A DNA stretch of 64,000 bases from Eutypa lata (GCA_022661535.1 JAKULF010000003.1:5704001-5768000); one strand, 5' to 3'; numbered from the stretch's first letter, positions 11,437-22,769 are shown. The notes: generated from the sequence alone by a model not told the origin. Made by a program: numbers and translations.

Positions 11437-12429
11437 TTAGTAATCATCTTCGGTTTCGTTTACGGGGGTCGACTGGGCCGCCGAGATGCTTCCAGGAGGC
11501 TGTCAAACGTGGAATAGGGCCACGCCGACGCTGTGCAGCACCTCTTCATCGCGTGGACCGTCGACATGCGCAACGTTTCTGAGTAATGTAAGGCCTGGCA
11601 AGGATAGCCATGTAGTCTTTCTCAACATCGAGGTTATCTGGTCGAGTCGGTTTATCGTCTTGACGATAGGGTTGTCATTATGAGGAAGCGACTCTGCGGT
11701 GCTTGGCGGCGTGGCGCGGATAATCCTCCCCGTCACGTTAAATATCACCTCAAAGTGATGACGCTAGAATAATATCTGACATCGGACTTGGTGGAACGAG
11801 GCATTGTTATTCTTCTCCAAGTCACCGGACATGGTCGTCAGAGCCTCGGATGATACCAGTTCAGCATCCAACGATGCATTATAGCTGCACTCCGTCGACG
11901 CTTGCCACACGACCTCTTTGCATTCGCAAGCAACCGATGGCGTGCTGCAAACCCCTCTTAGGCCCATCGCATGACGCACGTCACTAGGGGTAAAGCCTGG
12001 GGAGTTGGACTTGAGGAAGAACATGTATGTCTTGATGGACTCTATCTCGGCATAAACGCTATTGTAGAAAACGGGAAACCCGACGGCGCCAAAGTCATCG
12101 TTCTAGTCAGGTATGAGTAGCTCATAGGCATTCCTGATATGTGGCAAGCGGAGTTATAGTTCCGACCCAAAGAACAGTTAGAAACATTGTGAACGTCGGA
12201 GTGGGTATAGGATACTTTGATATTTCTGGATAGCTTGGTCGATTCCAGTCTCACAGAGGGTGTTTGATAGCTTAGAATTTCCAAGCCTGAGACTGCGATT
12301 TGCTAGCTGAAGTCTCGCGGTAGACATAGACAAGGGCTTGCTGATGAAATCCCCATAATTTTTAGCAATGAAGAAGGTGTGAGAATAGGGGCGAAGGATT
12401 GACAGACTTAAGCTAGGATTGAGAAACAC
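11437..12429 (-). pseudogene. relic gene with RIP-type nonsense codons
   Basis: One reading frame runs for 331 codons on the minus strand and is interrupted by five stops: TAA at 12178-12180 and 12154-12156, TAG at 12103-12105 and 11764-11766, TGA at 11503-11505. A terminal TAA lies at 11437-11439. Between stops the translation looks protein-like and unbiased, with segments such as IRNAYELLIPD, then NDDFGAVGFPVFYNSVY, then IKTYMFFLKSNSPGF. Every internal stop is one C-to-T change away from CAA, CAG or CGA, as expected from RIP or cytosine deamination. I do not recognise the ancestral family. An alternative is a multi-exon gene, but the stops sit within one continuous frame and no splice pairs remove them all. 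Confidence 0.55.
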
Positions 12430-12700
12430 CTCTTTCGAGAAATAACATTTCGTTTCATCTTACAATTTTGTATACTCTTCGGGATGATCTAGGATATATC
12501 ATTTAGGCGACGTTCATGTTGTATTTCGTCTCCGATTCAGCCAAGGCAGACTGGTAGGCTGAGCTCCACCACAATTCACTCAGCCGCACCTGAACGCATT
12601 AATACATGCGACTGTCAACTACCAAACACCAGTTCTAGTGGTCTTGAAACCGACAAAATCTCCATCAAATTCATGTTCAGTTGCAAAGATTTTGGTCACA

Positions 12701-15043
12701 ATGGCTGACCGGTACGTTTATACAAATCTACCATCCGATCACCATATCCGGATTCTCGAAGTACAGCCCTCATTAGACCCATCTAGCCCTCTTCACTGCG
12801 ACCTGATACATTCAGACTTGAACAAAGACGGCGATGGGTATGAAACGCTCTCATACACCTGGGGCGCACACGTATTCTCAGAAACCATCGTAATCGGCAG
12901 CTCCGATGTCATACACGTGACGGCTCACCTAGCGGCAGCCCTCCGTCACTTCCGCCTCCCGCTCCGGCCTCGGCGGATCTGGGCCGATGCCATCTGCATC
13001 AACCAGACGGATGCCGCCGAGAAAGGAACCCAGATACCGCTGATGTCGCGCATCTACCGGTGCGCGTCGCGGGTTCTCGTCTGGCTCGGGGTAGGCGACG
13101 AGGCGGGGTCGGAGTCGGCCGCCGTCCGCTCCATCAACTTCCATGGCCGGCTTCTGCAGTCTCAGCAGCTGCGAGGGTTGGATGCGAGGCAGAAGTCTTT
13201 GTTGAACGCTGCTCTGGTCCGCTTCTTGGGTCTTGCGTGGTTCCGGCGCCGGTGGATCATACAGGAGGTCGTGCTGAATCACGATATCAACTTGTTCTGC
13301 GGGTCCGCCGAGGTGTCCTGGCTGTGCCTTCTCACTACTATCGACTACTTGGGACGTGCGTTACCTGATGAGATACGGGAGACTGCCGATTCTCTGATGA
13401 CGATGTTCAACTTATGGAAGTATAAAGTATTACGAGACTCTAAACAGGGACGTTGCGGGATCCTTCCCCTGATGATCTCCTTCGACCAATTCAATTGCTT
13501 CGATAGCCGAGACCGCATATTTGCCATTGCAGCCCTAGCAGACGACACGCTCATCTCGAGTCGAGCCGTCAAAGGCTCTCCTCGCATCATACAGATTTCG
13601 ACGGACTACTCTCTCAGCACCGAGGAAGTATACGTGAATTTCGCAGCCTCGGCCATCTCGTCAGGCCATCTCACCTGGTTGCTGCGACAGGCGGTTGCGC
13701 GCAACAGCCCGCGAGCAAGAAGCCTGCCTCCCTGGGCACCCGATTGGCGCAATCCCATCTGCCGACGCCCCCTCCACAGCCATCACAACGTCACCATGGC
13801 GGAATTCTCTGGCGATGCGAAGTCGCGGTTCTCTACGCTGAAGGTCCTCGTCGACTTCTACGACAGGTGGCAGAACGTATACAGGTCGGCATCGTCGAAC
13901 GACGAGTTCCTCCCGCGCGGCGCGTCTCAAGTCGTCGAAGTTGGGCTTTCGGAAGCGAACGGGGACCGGGGGTCTGCCGAAGAGCCAGAGGAGCAGGAGC
14001 AGGAGCACTTCTCGCAAAGAGATCGTGTGAGGTCGGCGATGGACAAGCTCGGGTGGCGAGCCCTGTCGACGCAGGAATTCGTCCCGCTGGCTGTCGTGTG
14101 GAAGAGCGACGCATTCCCGAGCACTGCGAGGGAGAGCTCCGTCATCAGTTGGATCCGGAAAACTTGCGCAAGCCTGTGGTCCCATGTCATGCAATCGATC
14201 GAGAATAACGATTATTTGGTAGACCATTTCGGTCTCGACGACACGGATAGCGTTGCTGAGATTAAGCTGGACCACGAACAGTATAGGTGGCTTTCTTACT
14301 CCTTCATTGATATACTCGGTGACAGGTGGTCTACATCATCACAAGGAGGATACAATTCGAAGGAGACGTCACGATATCCCGTCATGGAGAGGTGTCCTTG
14401 GGACGATCCGTGGGGAGAAGAAGATCCGGCTAGCGTTCTTTGCTACGCGGAGACAAGCACTAGAGGACCCCGCAAGCAGAGACGATGCGCCGTGCATATC
14501 GTCGAGCGCCTCCTGAAAGACCTGCCGTGTGAGCCAGACGAGCTCAGCTCCCTCTTACGCGCCATATCGGAGGTGATGGGATCCAGACGCCTGTTCGCGG
14601 GCGCGGGCGTCATGATGACGCGAGAGAACTACAAGTTATTCGAGATCAGCCTGGGCGTCGGAAACGAAGACTTGCGCGAGGGAGACCACATCGTGTCGCC
14701 GGTGGCAGAGGCGGCGACGCCCTCCCAGCTCCAGATGGAGGCTCTCGGGATCTCGCGCAAGCCCCTGACGTATACGGTGCGCCACCACCACAGCCGCGCC
14801 GAGCAGCGCCTAGGAAGCAAGCCCACGCCGGTAGGGGCGTATTATTCCCGCTACCGCCCGGATTTGTATCGGTTCGTGGGCGAGTGCAGGGTGCGTTTGA
14901 ACACGCTGAAGCTGGAGGTCGGCGCCGCGTTCTGGAATTCGAGCGATGTCACCCGGGATACGGTTGCGGGACGCTACGACCGCACGGTTTTTATACCTAG
15001 TCTTCTGCGCCATGATGAGTGGATTTACATCCGATTTGACTAG
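12701..15043 (+). CDS. HET-domain protein (heterokaryon incompatibility family)
   Basis: Intronless, 780 aa from the ATG at 12701. An in-frame ATG at 12638 would add 21 residues, but the chosen start gives the usual HET opening (M-A-D-R-Y-V-Y-T-N-L-P...I-R-I-L-E-V). The HET domain is clear: YETLSYTWG near residue 47, RIWADAICINQ near 92, then MSRIYRCASRVLVWLG, and W-F-R-R-R-W-I-I-Q-E-V further on. HET proteins trigger growth arrest or cell death when incompatible fungal individuals fuse. The HET domain is thought to be the TIR-like death-inducing part. The long C-terminal region has an acidic/Gln-rich linker (about residues 425-445), and I recognise no repeat or NACHT domain. The frame is intact, unlike the second HET gene at 43761-45841. 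Confidence 0.92.
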   Translation: MADRYVYTNLPSDHHIRILEVQPSLDPSSPLHCDLIHSDLNKDGDGYETLSYTWGAHVFSETIVIGSSDVIHVTAHLAAALRHFRLPLRPRRIWADAICINQTDAAEKGTQIPLMSRIYRCASRVLVWLGVGDEAGSESAAVRSINFHGRLLQSQQLRGLDARQKSLLNAALVRFLGLAWFRRRWIIQEVVLNHDINLFCGSAEVSWLCLLTTIDYLGRALPDEIRETADSLMTMFNLWKYKVLRDSKQGRCGILPLMISFDQFNCFDSRDRIFAIAALADDTLISSRAVKGSPRIIQISTDYSLSTEEVYVNFAASAISSGHLTWLLRQAVARNSPRARSLPPWAPDWRNPICRRPLHSHHNVTMAEFSGDAKSRFSTLKVLVDFYDRWQNVYRSASSNDEFLPRGASQVVEVGLSEANGDRGSAEEPEEQEQEHFSQRDRVRSAMDKLGWRALSTQEFVPLAVVWKSDAFPSTARESSVISWIRKTCASLWSHVMQSIENNDYLVDHFGLDDTDSVAEIKLDHEQYRWLSYSFIDILGDRWSTSSQGGYNSKETSRYPVMERCPWDDPWGEEDPASVLCYAETSTRGPRKQRRCAVHIVERLLKDLPCEPDELSSLLRAISEVMGSRRLFAGAGVMMTRENYKLFEISLGVGNEDLREGDHIVSPVAEAATPSQLQMEALGISRKPLTYTVRHHHSRAEQRLGSKPTPVGAYYSRYRPDLYRFVGECRVRLNTLKLEVGAAFWNSSDVTRDTVAGRYDRTVFIPSLLRHDEWIYIRFD

Positions 15044-15398
15044 TGCATGCGTGTCTACTACCGATATGAAAATAAAATAAAATAAGGGGCTCCATCATCG
15101 AGTACGACTTCAGTCGGACTAAGTGCGCTGCCGGGTAGTGCCGTGAAAGCCCGTACGGGACTCGTCCGCTAGACGTCCCGGCTCCACAAGGCCCAGTGCA
15201 AGCGGAAAGGATTGTCACGGACTTGTACGGCGGCGACGGCACGAACCGAAGAAGGCAGTGCACTGCTGCTGCCTTCAATATAAGAGGCAACTTGGTCCCC
15301 ACCATCCGCCCGGAGAGGCCACTCACAGACCCATCACGTTCAACCCACTCGAGCTCAACAAACCTGCGAATTAATACCAACACCGCAAAACACCACAA
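15044..15398. other. short intergenic region
   Basis: AATAAA-type polyadenylation signals near 15070 follow the HET gene. The remainder is the likely promoter and 5' UTR of the gene at 15399. Confidence 0.5.
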
Positions 15399-16052
15399 AT
15401 GGCATCACCACCAACGCCAAAACCCCCACCATCCACCAAGGAGCTAGCCGCCACACTCCCGCGCAAAGCGCCAAACACAGAGCGGCACCGCGCCGTCCTC
15501 AACGCAGAGGCGGGACAATACAAATACCAGATCTACGGTCTAGGCCCTGCATTTCGCGACAAATCGCTCCTAGCGCAACTAGAACGGGAGATCAACGACG
15601 CAGCAGCGGAGGACGGCGGTGGAGGCAACGGCAACTCGGTACTCTCATCGCAGGTCTCAAAATTTGTAAACGAGGGTTCCACGCTGCGGGACGTGTACGA
15701 TTATCATGTGAAAGCCAGAGATGGGGATGTGACGGTGCATCCGCTGTACTTCGTGGTGGCGGACCGGGCGGATTGGAAGAAGGAGGGATTATTGGCCGTC
15801 CATTTGGATTGCGGGTATGGCGAGGAGGAGGATCGGGTTGGGGTCGGGAGGTGCGGTGTCGATTGGGCGGGTTCGTGGGGGGTGAATCTCGATATTGGGA
15901 ATATGGACTGGATGGACTTGAAGGAGATGGAGGAGCAGGAGTGGGGTGGGGAGGATCCTTATGCAGATGATGAGGATGGGGATCAGGGTGGTAACGATGA
16001 CGCCGGGAATGATGGACATAAAGATAGCGTGATTGGAGAAGGTAGTAGGTAA
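15399..16052 (+). CDS. conserved-looking hypothetical protein, acidic C-terminus
   Basis: 217 aa, intronless. The protein has a Pro/Thr-rich N-terminus (about residues 1-35) and a folded-looking middle with S-T-L-R-D-V-Y-D-Y-H and H-P-L-Y-F-V-V-A-D-R-A-D-W-K-K-E-G-L-L. A highly acidic tail follows (about residues 175-205, rich in D, E and G). The block ending 'VVADRADW..EGLL.VHLD' resembles small uncharacterised fungal proteins, but I cannot name the family with confidence. The acidic tail suggests a binding rather than an enzymatic role, which is only a guess. It begins the housekeeping-like block. Confidence 0.75.
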   Translation: MASPPTPKPPPSTKELAATLPRKAPNTERHRAVLNAEAGQYKYQIYGLGPAFRDKSLLAQLEREINDAAAEDGGGGNGNSVLSSQVSKFVNEGSTLRDVYDYHVKARDGDVTVHPLYFVVADRADWKKEGLLAVHLDCGYGEEEDRVGVGRCGVDWAGSWGVNLDIGNMDWMDLKEMEEQEWGGEDPYADDEDGDQGGNDDAGNDGHKDSVIGEGSR

Positions 16053-16574
16053 TAAGTCAAGGGGAGTAGAGTCAGTTGCTGCTCCCACCTAAGTGGAGAT
16101 ACGCTGAGTTTGTAGAACAGGCTCGAGACATAAAACACTTCCCCGGACATATCGTCATGTCCAGGGAAACCTTTGTATGCATGGTGGTCTTAGAAAGATT
16201 AAACCAAAACACCGAATATTTAACAATAGTAGAAGTTGGGTGGTTTTAGTAACAGTATTAGATAACTAGCCGTGGATTTATAAAACGCGAATATTCCAGC
16301 AGCTTGAAAGGCACTGAGACATGACGACTCTTCCTCAACTGACGTGTCAAATACGTAGTGTTCATGACTACCCATTGAATGTTTGCATTAACGGTTGGTA
16401 TTGACTGATTCATCTATACTTCACGTAGAAATGACAGGGTAAGTAGTAGAGCTCTAATCAACCGACGAACCATCCTCCATCTAGCCAATCTCGGCGCACC
16501 GCACCTCATAAATCGATTTACCAACCTACAAGTACCTCTACCTCTACCTACACCTACCACACCTACCACACCAT
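16053..16574. other. convergent intergenic region
   Basis: 3' ends of the genes on both sides; no gene is seen. Just before the stop of the snRNP gene lies a run of CTACC repeats (about 16530-16570). Confidence 0.5.
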
Positions 16575-17593
16575 CTACTGCCTCTGGTACGTAACCTTCA
16601 TGAACTTCGCCCCGTCGGCAAGCGCCATGCCCGCGGTATTCTCCTTGGCGGTGATGGCACCGGCCTCGGCCTCGTACTCGATGAAAGCGATGCCCTTGCG
16701 GCCGGGGACGAGGCGGACCTCGCGGAACCCCTCGAAGCGCCCGAAGATGCCCGTGAGCGCCTCGATGTCGTAGTCGTCGGGCAGGTTCTGCACGAACAGG
16801 ATCTTGTTCGGCGGCAGGTACTCGTCGGGCACGACGGCGGCGTTGCCGGCCGCGGGGCCCGTCGGCTTGAGCCCCGTCGCCAGACCACTGCCCCGCGCTG
16901 CCTTCGCCGGCCGGTTGGCGTCTGCCCCGGCTGCGACGCCCGCGCCGGGCCGCTTGAGCCGCTTTTGCTCTTCTTGCGCTTCGGCTGCTTTCTTCCTCTC
17001 TGTGTGGTGTGGATCTTCAGGTTAGCCTTTGATCAAACCATTCATGCATTCATTCATACGAAGGAAGACAGACAAGTTGCTAGAATGTGGAAGGAGGGGG
17101 GTATGGATTGTGTGCGTACCCTTCTCAGCTAATCTCCTTCGCTGGTGTAGCTCGAAATCCTGGTCGTTGCCCGTAGTCTTGACGGTAGCGTCGCTCCTCG
17201 TCCGAGCTAAGGCGACGTGGATGGGCTTGTCGAAGAGTTCGAAGCCCTGTGTTTCCTCGATAGCCTGCGCCGCGGACTCGGGCTTGTCGAACACGATGAA
17301 GGCTTGGCCCTTCGCTTTGAGGTTGGTCTTGGCGACGATGTCGATGATGTTCCCGTACTCGGAGTAGATGGCGTGTAGAGCTTCCTTCAGAGCATCGGGC
17401 TTGATGCGCTCCTCGAGATTCCGCACGTAGACGCTACATATTCGCGAGAGAAAAGAGGGTTCAGTTAGCAACAGAGAACGGAATAGGCATACATCCCCAT
17501 TACCTAGGGAAGAACGGAACAGAACAGAGCCAGGAAAATGTATGTGTCGGAGTGCAATGACACATACGTGGCAATTGGTTGGTTGGAAGCCAT
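16575..17593 (-). CDS. U1A/U2B''-type snRNP protein with two RRMs
   Basis: Predicted spliceosomal protein of the U1A/U2B'' family, which binds stem-loops of U1 and/or U2 snRNA. Three exons (complement of 17568-17593, 17120-17433, 16575-16999) give 254 aa. The first exon codes only nine residues before a 134-nt intron. RRM1 has RNP2 VYVRNL and RNP1 KGQAFIVF. A basic/Ala-rich linker follows, and RRM2 has ILFVQNL and KGIAFIEY, the arrangement typical of U1A. Many fungi have a single protein for both snRNPs, so U1A and U2B'' cannot be told apart here. The C-terminus ends directly after RRM2 (KVTYQRQ), as in the family. Confidence 0.93.
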
Positions 17594-18129
17594 GGTTCCT
17601 TAGTGTTGTAGTAGGTTTTGCTTGCAAGGAGAATGCTATGGACTTTTTCACTTTTTCAAGTTCTTTGGAAGTTGAAGACGAAAGCCGAAAGTTTAGTTAA
17701 CGCGATTCTGAAAGCATACCATTGATGGTACTTAACTAATACGGCCTTGGTAAGTTCGTGGTCTGTGCGTCTTTATATGGGTCGCAATGTGGGAAGTGGT
17801 ACATACCCAAAAGGGGCATATTGTCATTGTCCTACATCGGTTGTCAACTACTTTTATCTACAAATATCTCTCCTTTATAATTCTCGGTAGTTTACTAAAA
17901 CCCCAATCGGGATTTGATATGCCTCCCTGCGCTGTTTATACGATTGTATTTGCATTTATTATGAGTTAGCCGGTGATATCTCGAGTTGTCCTCGTTCTAC
18001 TTTCTAAGTTGATGTGTCAATATCAATACCTACTTCTATTTTATGATATATATGATGCGCCCCGTGAACTGACCTTCATCATTGGCGAATGTAAAACATA
18101 ATGGGATTCGATAAATATGTTCATTCAAC
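17594..18129. other. intergenic region upstream of the snRNP gene
   Basis: Promoter of the snRNP gene and 3' end of ELP4; AT-rich with no supported gene. Confidence 0.5.
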
Positions 18130-19463
18130 TCAAAAGTCCATACTATCCGCCTTCTTCGCACCTCCCTTTGGACCCCCGTCCTTTTCCTTCTTACCGCCGC
18201 CGCCACCACCACCACCATCGTCATCATCAAGCACAGGCGGAAGGCTAAACGGTCTAATCACCAGCCCTCTCGAACGACTAAGGCCAAAGGCCTGATCCTC
18301 GCAGCGCGCCGCATGAGCCTCATGGGAACCCCCACCCTTCTCGTCAAAAACAGGCAAGGCATGAACTTTCAGCAACCCCTGGATCTTTTCCTCCTCTTTC
18401 CTATTACTAGTACTGGGAGAAGAAGATGAGGAAGAGGAGTCCGAGATCCGAGCGTGCTGCGCCACGAGCGAGTCCGACCGCAGCGGCACGAGCTCGAGGA
18501 CGCCGTCGCTGAGGAGCTCCAGCCAGCGCGTGAGGCCGGCCGCGCGCGGGAATAGCGCCAGAGGTAGCGTCACGACCGCCGTCGCCTGCGTCGCGTGACG
18601 GCATAGAAGGGCGCGCAGTGCGTGTAGGAACTGCAGGACTTCTTCGGGGCGACACGCCGACCCCGCGTACGTCGTCGTTGCGAGAAGGTTCGGGATGAGG
18701 ATGCGATGGATTGTGGTTGGCGGCGAGTTCGCTAGTTTGGTCGCGAGTTGCGCGATGAAGAGTTTGAATGGAGAAGGAGGAGGTGGAGGATGATGAGAAG
18801 GGGTTGTTTGACTTGGTGGCCGCATCGGTGCACTCATCGTCGGATGGAAGCTTATCTGGCCCTTGATGTCGCTTGAGGCAAGCCTCTTGGCGAGATCGAA
18901 GCTGTGGCAAAATGTTGCTGTGGAGGTAGTACCGTTTGCGTTCCCTTGCCTCTGTGGAATGTCCCTACCTATGCATGTTGTTAGAACAACTGTAGGTTAT
19001 GATGCGATAATACTCACGGGGGCTTCATCGTACTTCTCGGTGCTCCTAGGGTCTCGTACCGCCAGGCGATCTTCATCTTCTCGCCGGCAGGAGCCTCTGA
19101 CTTATTATTCGACGACGACTTAGCGTCTGTCGAGAGACCAGGAAGTTCAGCCTTCCATCCTTCATAGAAACCCAGCACGTGGACCTGGTGGCCTTGGACG
19201 AGGCCTTCAGCCGCGTAGTAGCGTAGAAGCACCCCGGCGAAATCCGTCGTGCCGTGCTCCTCGAGCAAAAGAGAAGTGCCAAGTGGCAACCCGGCATGGC
19301 CTGCCAGTAGATTATCCAGAGATGCCGTCCCCGTGGATGTTGTAGGCCGGCTATCGTGGGGTGAAGGTCTTACCCCCGGAACGGGCGCATTTTCCGTCTT
19401 GGGGGCCGCCGCCTGGGATGCGGCCGAAGTGCTGATCACCGCGTTCCTTTTTCTGAAGGACAT
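18130..19463 (-). CDS. ELP4: Elongator complex subunit Elp4
   Basis: Predicted Elp4, part of the Elp4-5-6 hexameric RecA-like ring of Elongator, which modifies wobble uridines in tRNA in the cytoplasm. Two exons (complement of 19018-19463 and 18130-18964) joined over a 53-nt intron give 426 aa, in the family range. The N-terminal block G-T-A-S-L-D-N-L-L...G-L-P-L-G-T-S-L-L-L-E-E, the FAGVLLRYYAAEGL helix and the post-intron F-C-H-S-F-D-L-A-K-R-L are characteristic. As in other Elp4 proteins, the Walker motifs are degenerate. The C-terminus carries a Ser-run and a Gly/Asp-rich low-complexity segment before a basic end. The promoter is shared with RPB8 on the opposite strand. Confidence 0.93.
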
Positions 19464-20069
19464 AGTCGCAACATCCGGTCGGAGGAACTTTTTGTATAAA
19501 ATTTATCACGTGAACGTGTCTTATATATTCACGGTGCTCAACATCGCTATGAACTTGGGAAACATAACGTGATGAACCTAGTTCTATATACAGCTGCATA
19601 GCTCGATGGAACAATATCCCATTTTGTGCCCCGCCATATGACGCTGCTGGCTTGGCGGGGTCTTCGTAGCGCCCAATTTAGCACTCAGGGCACTGCAGAG
19701 CCGCAAATCTGCATGCACAGAGACCCCTGTCAATCCAGCTCTAGCGCTTTGGCCAATCACTGTATTTGTACCCCACCGAAGCTCAGCTAAAATTTACTTG
19801 TTGCTTTGTTTGAATTGTTTCGGTTGAACCCGCAACAATCACTAAATCCAATCAAATACCATCACCACCGCCAGCACCACCACCACCTGTCCACATACAG
19901 CTTCACGCATTGCTCAGTTCTGTGTCCACCCAAAGCAACGGACCTAATTATTCGATTCTCTCGTATCGTATACAGAGCAACAAAGGATACCGAGAGAGGC
20001 TTCGAAAGACCGTGATATTGAAGAGCAAGTTATAAAAAAAAGGGATCCCCGAGTACAATAGATACAAAG
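19464..20069. promoter_or_regulatory. divergent promoter ELP4 / RPB8
   Basis: A 606-bp region between the starts of two divergently transcribed housekeeping genes. A CCAAT box in the context GGCCAATCA lies at about 19752-19760, the site type bound by the HAP/NF-Y complex. A CAC/ACC-rich stretch occurs at 19860-19885. Confidence 0.55.
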
Positions 20070-20686
20070 ATGTCGGCGGGCGACGCGCAGCTCTTCGAGG
20101 ACACCTTCACGGTGGTGCAGTACGAGCAGGGCAAGTACGACCGGGTGGCGCGGCTGTCGGCGACGTCGACGGACAACCAGACGGAGCTGAAGCTGGACGT
20201 CAACACGGAGTTGTTCCCGTGCCGCGAGGGCGAGACCCTGCAGGTGGTGCTGGCCACGAACCTGTCGCTCGACGGCAGCCGCGACGATGAGCAGGGCGCC
20301 GGGGGCGAGGCCGCCGCCAAGGGCTGGCGCGACGTTCGCGCCGGCGTCGCCGGGGCCGAGGAGTCCACCCTTGCCGATATGTACGACTACGTTTGCCACG
20401 GCAAGATCTACAAGTTCGAGGATGGCAGCGATGGCCAGACTATGTGAGTGTTGTTCTGTTCCTCCCCTCCCTCCTCCCCTTCCCCGCTGCTGGGGTTTGT
20501 AGGTGTAGGTGTAGGTGGATGAATGGATGGATAGGCATATATGCGGACTTCGGCTAACAAAGGGAAATCGCAATGCATAGCCGGGCATACATCTCGTTCG
20601 GCGGTCTTCTGATGATGCTGGAGGGTCCGTATAAGAAGCTGACCCCGTTGCACGTCGAGAACACCTACCTTCTGATCAAGAAATGA
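20070..20686 (+). CDS. RPB8: RNA polymerases I, II and III subunit RPABC3
   Basis: Shared small subunit of the three nuclear RNA polymerases. Two exons (20070-20443 and 20581-20686) joined over a 137-nt GT...AG intron give 159 aa, close to yeast Rpb8 (146 aa). The N-terminal L-F-E-D-T-F-T-V block, the D-N-Q-T-E-L-K-L-D-V-N-T-E-L-F-P segment and the C-terminal S-F-G-G-L-L-M-M-L-E-G plus Y-L-L-I-K-K end are diagnostic. The loop between the two halves is Gly/Ala-rich and somewhat longer than in yeast. Confidence 0.95.
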
Positions 20687-21200
20687 TTTTCTGGCTTGGT
20701 TGGTTGCTTGGTTGGTTACCTACCTAAGTAAGCTAGCTAGCTGGCAACCAGACCTTTTTTTTGCTGTCACCATTGGGCGGGCAACGCGACTTTGATTCGA
20801 TCATGACGATGATCACGACTATTTCAGGACTTGTATTTTTGATAATTCAGGGAAAAGGAGTGGCGCAAGGTTTCCGGGAAGAAGAAGAAAAAAAGAGAGG
20901 ACTATTTCCGAAGGGCAGAAAGATAGAGCTGTTATTTGTCTATCTATGTACTGGGTATCAGAACACGCGTATAACAATCGCTACGAAAAGCGCTAGTATA
21001 TGATATGTCTATATACATCATTGCCCACCAGGAATGAGGGGCGAGATTGAGACATGCATAATGTGGAATCCCTCTTTCTTTGTGCATGTATGTGTACACA
21101 TATGTACAATATCTAAAGACATATGAAAAGAAGCCAAAGCGTAACCATCAATGCACGCACAGAGAGAGCGTGAAAGGCGCATATAGACAGGGTTTTAATC
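20687..21200. other. convergent intergenic region
   Basis: 3' ends of RPB8 and the Nudix gene. Repeats of the type CTTGGTTG and CTAGCTAG occur near 20695-20740. No gene is seen. Confidence 0.5.
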
Positions 21201-22382
21201 TCAAGAGGCAGCCGCCTTAGCAGCAAGAACCTGATGTGGTCCCGGGAACGGCAGCCTCCGATGCATCCTCCGAACAATCTCATCGTAGTCGGGCTCGTTC
21301 TCCCGCGTCAATACGCCATGCCTAACAAAGAAATCAAGAGCAACCAGCGCGCAGTTCGGCTTGAAACTACCGCGCGCGAGCTCGTCGCGGACCTCATCCA
21401 CCGTCATGGGCGAGAAGCCCTCGACCTCGCCGTCTTTCGGTCTAGGACGCACGTCGGCGGGCAGCTCGATCTCGTATACCCACTGCACCTCGGGGTAGAT
21501 CTGTCCGAGGGGCTCGCCACCCGCCCGCGCGTCCGTCAGATACACGTAAGTCACGGTCCCGGCAGCGCGGGCGTGCTCCCGCATCAGCGGCCCCGGGAGG
21601 TCGGCCTCCTCGTCCGCCTCGCGCACCACGCACTCGAACGGCTCCTCGCCCGTCATCAAACCGCCCGCCGCCGCATTGTCGAGCATGCCCGGATACGTCT
21701 CCTTGTTGGCAGCGCGGCGGGGCACCCAGATCCGCATCCCATGGCCACTCTCGCCCTCGCTCTGGCCCTCACGCACATACGCCATCATGTGCACGCCGTA
21801 TCTGGTGATCCCCAGAAGCCCCGTCCCGGCACGCTCCGTGCTGTACAGGAGCTCGGCGTTGTCGGCGCCGTAGACGGGCCAGAGCTCGTTGCGCCACCCC
21901 CGGAGCACCTCGAACGTGTCCTGCGACCGCCAGTAGGCCATCACGGCCGCGACGGTGCGGGTGCGCTCCGCCTCGGTGGCGCCGCCTTCGAAGGCGTGCA
22001 CCGTGCGGGTGTCGTGGTCGACGGCTACGGGGCCGCGGATCTCAAGCGGCACTTTCTCCAGCGAGTGGACGACGGCCTCGAGCATGTAGCCGAGCGGCGT
22101 CCCGTCTTTCCAGGTCAGCGTGTAGAGGGATGCTGTTAGGGCCTGGAAGGCCGAGGGCTCGGTGTCGGCATATGGGAATCTTTCTCCCTTAATTTGTTAG
22201 CGAGTTGCTAAACATACCAATAAAAACGTACAAATATAATGAAAAGAAATTAAAAGGGGATTGTAATAAACGAATTGGTATGTAAAAAGTGTCCCTGCTC
22301 TTAGTATTTAAGTAAAATCCTACCATACTCACGCATCTACCTGCTTCATAAGGTCTAAGTTACTAAAACGTTTCGCTGCCAT
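21201..22382 (-). CDS. Nudix hydrolase, DUF4743/Tnr3-like
   Basis: Predicted Nudix hydrolase of the fungal group related to the C-terminal half of S. pombe Tnr3; related plant and yeast enzymes act on damaged thiamine diphosphates. Two exons (complement of 22333-22382 and 21201-22179) joined over a 153-nt intron give 342 aa. The join creates a continuous family start: S-N-L-D-L-M-K-Q-V-D-A then F-P-Y-A-D. The N-terminal DUF4743 part carries T-P-L-G-Y-M-L. The Nudix box fits G-x5-E-x7-R-E-A-D-E-E at about residue 180, with Asp in place of the last Gly. The frame stays open for 129 codons upstream of the chosen ATG (to 22769). I start at 22382 because family similarity begins there. Confidence 0.88.
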
Positions 22383-22769
22383 CTTATTGCTGATATTCTT
22401 CCTCCGAGCAGCTGGAATCTGGTGGTATCTTCGCGTCCCGGCAGCTTCGGTCTGTATAGTAGGTATATATTTGTTGGCTAGCCGGTAGAGATTATGACCC
22501 CTCACTCCCAATGGGTTCAAGGTAGATCGGCGGTTTGTATCATATATCCAGCTGTATACGTTGTTTGCGTTCCTCTTCAACAAGCGCTCCTGCTGTACAA
22601 ATGATAATCCTGCGTCGGTTAGTGTAGCCCGAACCCCGTCCGTCATCGCACCGATCAAAAGCTTCCACCGATCGGGCATGTGGTCACGGAAGCGAAGGAC
22701 CTTTCTAAGCATCTCATTAGCTGCCCTGCTCGCGTGGGGTATCTTAGCTTGCATTAGCGGGGCATCCAT
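22383..22769 (-). other. in-frame upstream ORF of unknown status
   Basis: 129 codons open in frame with, and directly upstream of, the Nudix start. The translation is basic and mixed (e.g. D-R-W-K-L-L-I-G-A-M-T-D-G-V), without low complexity, and looks protein-like. I do not recognise it. It may be an N-terminal extension, an overlapping relic or chance. Confidence 0.25.

Noticed and set aside
21234..22139. 301-codon open frame on the plus strand
   Set aside because: Fully antisense to the Nudix gene; GC-rich codon bias on the minus strand creates the shadow frame.
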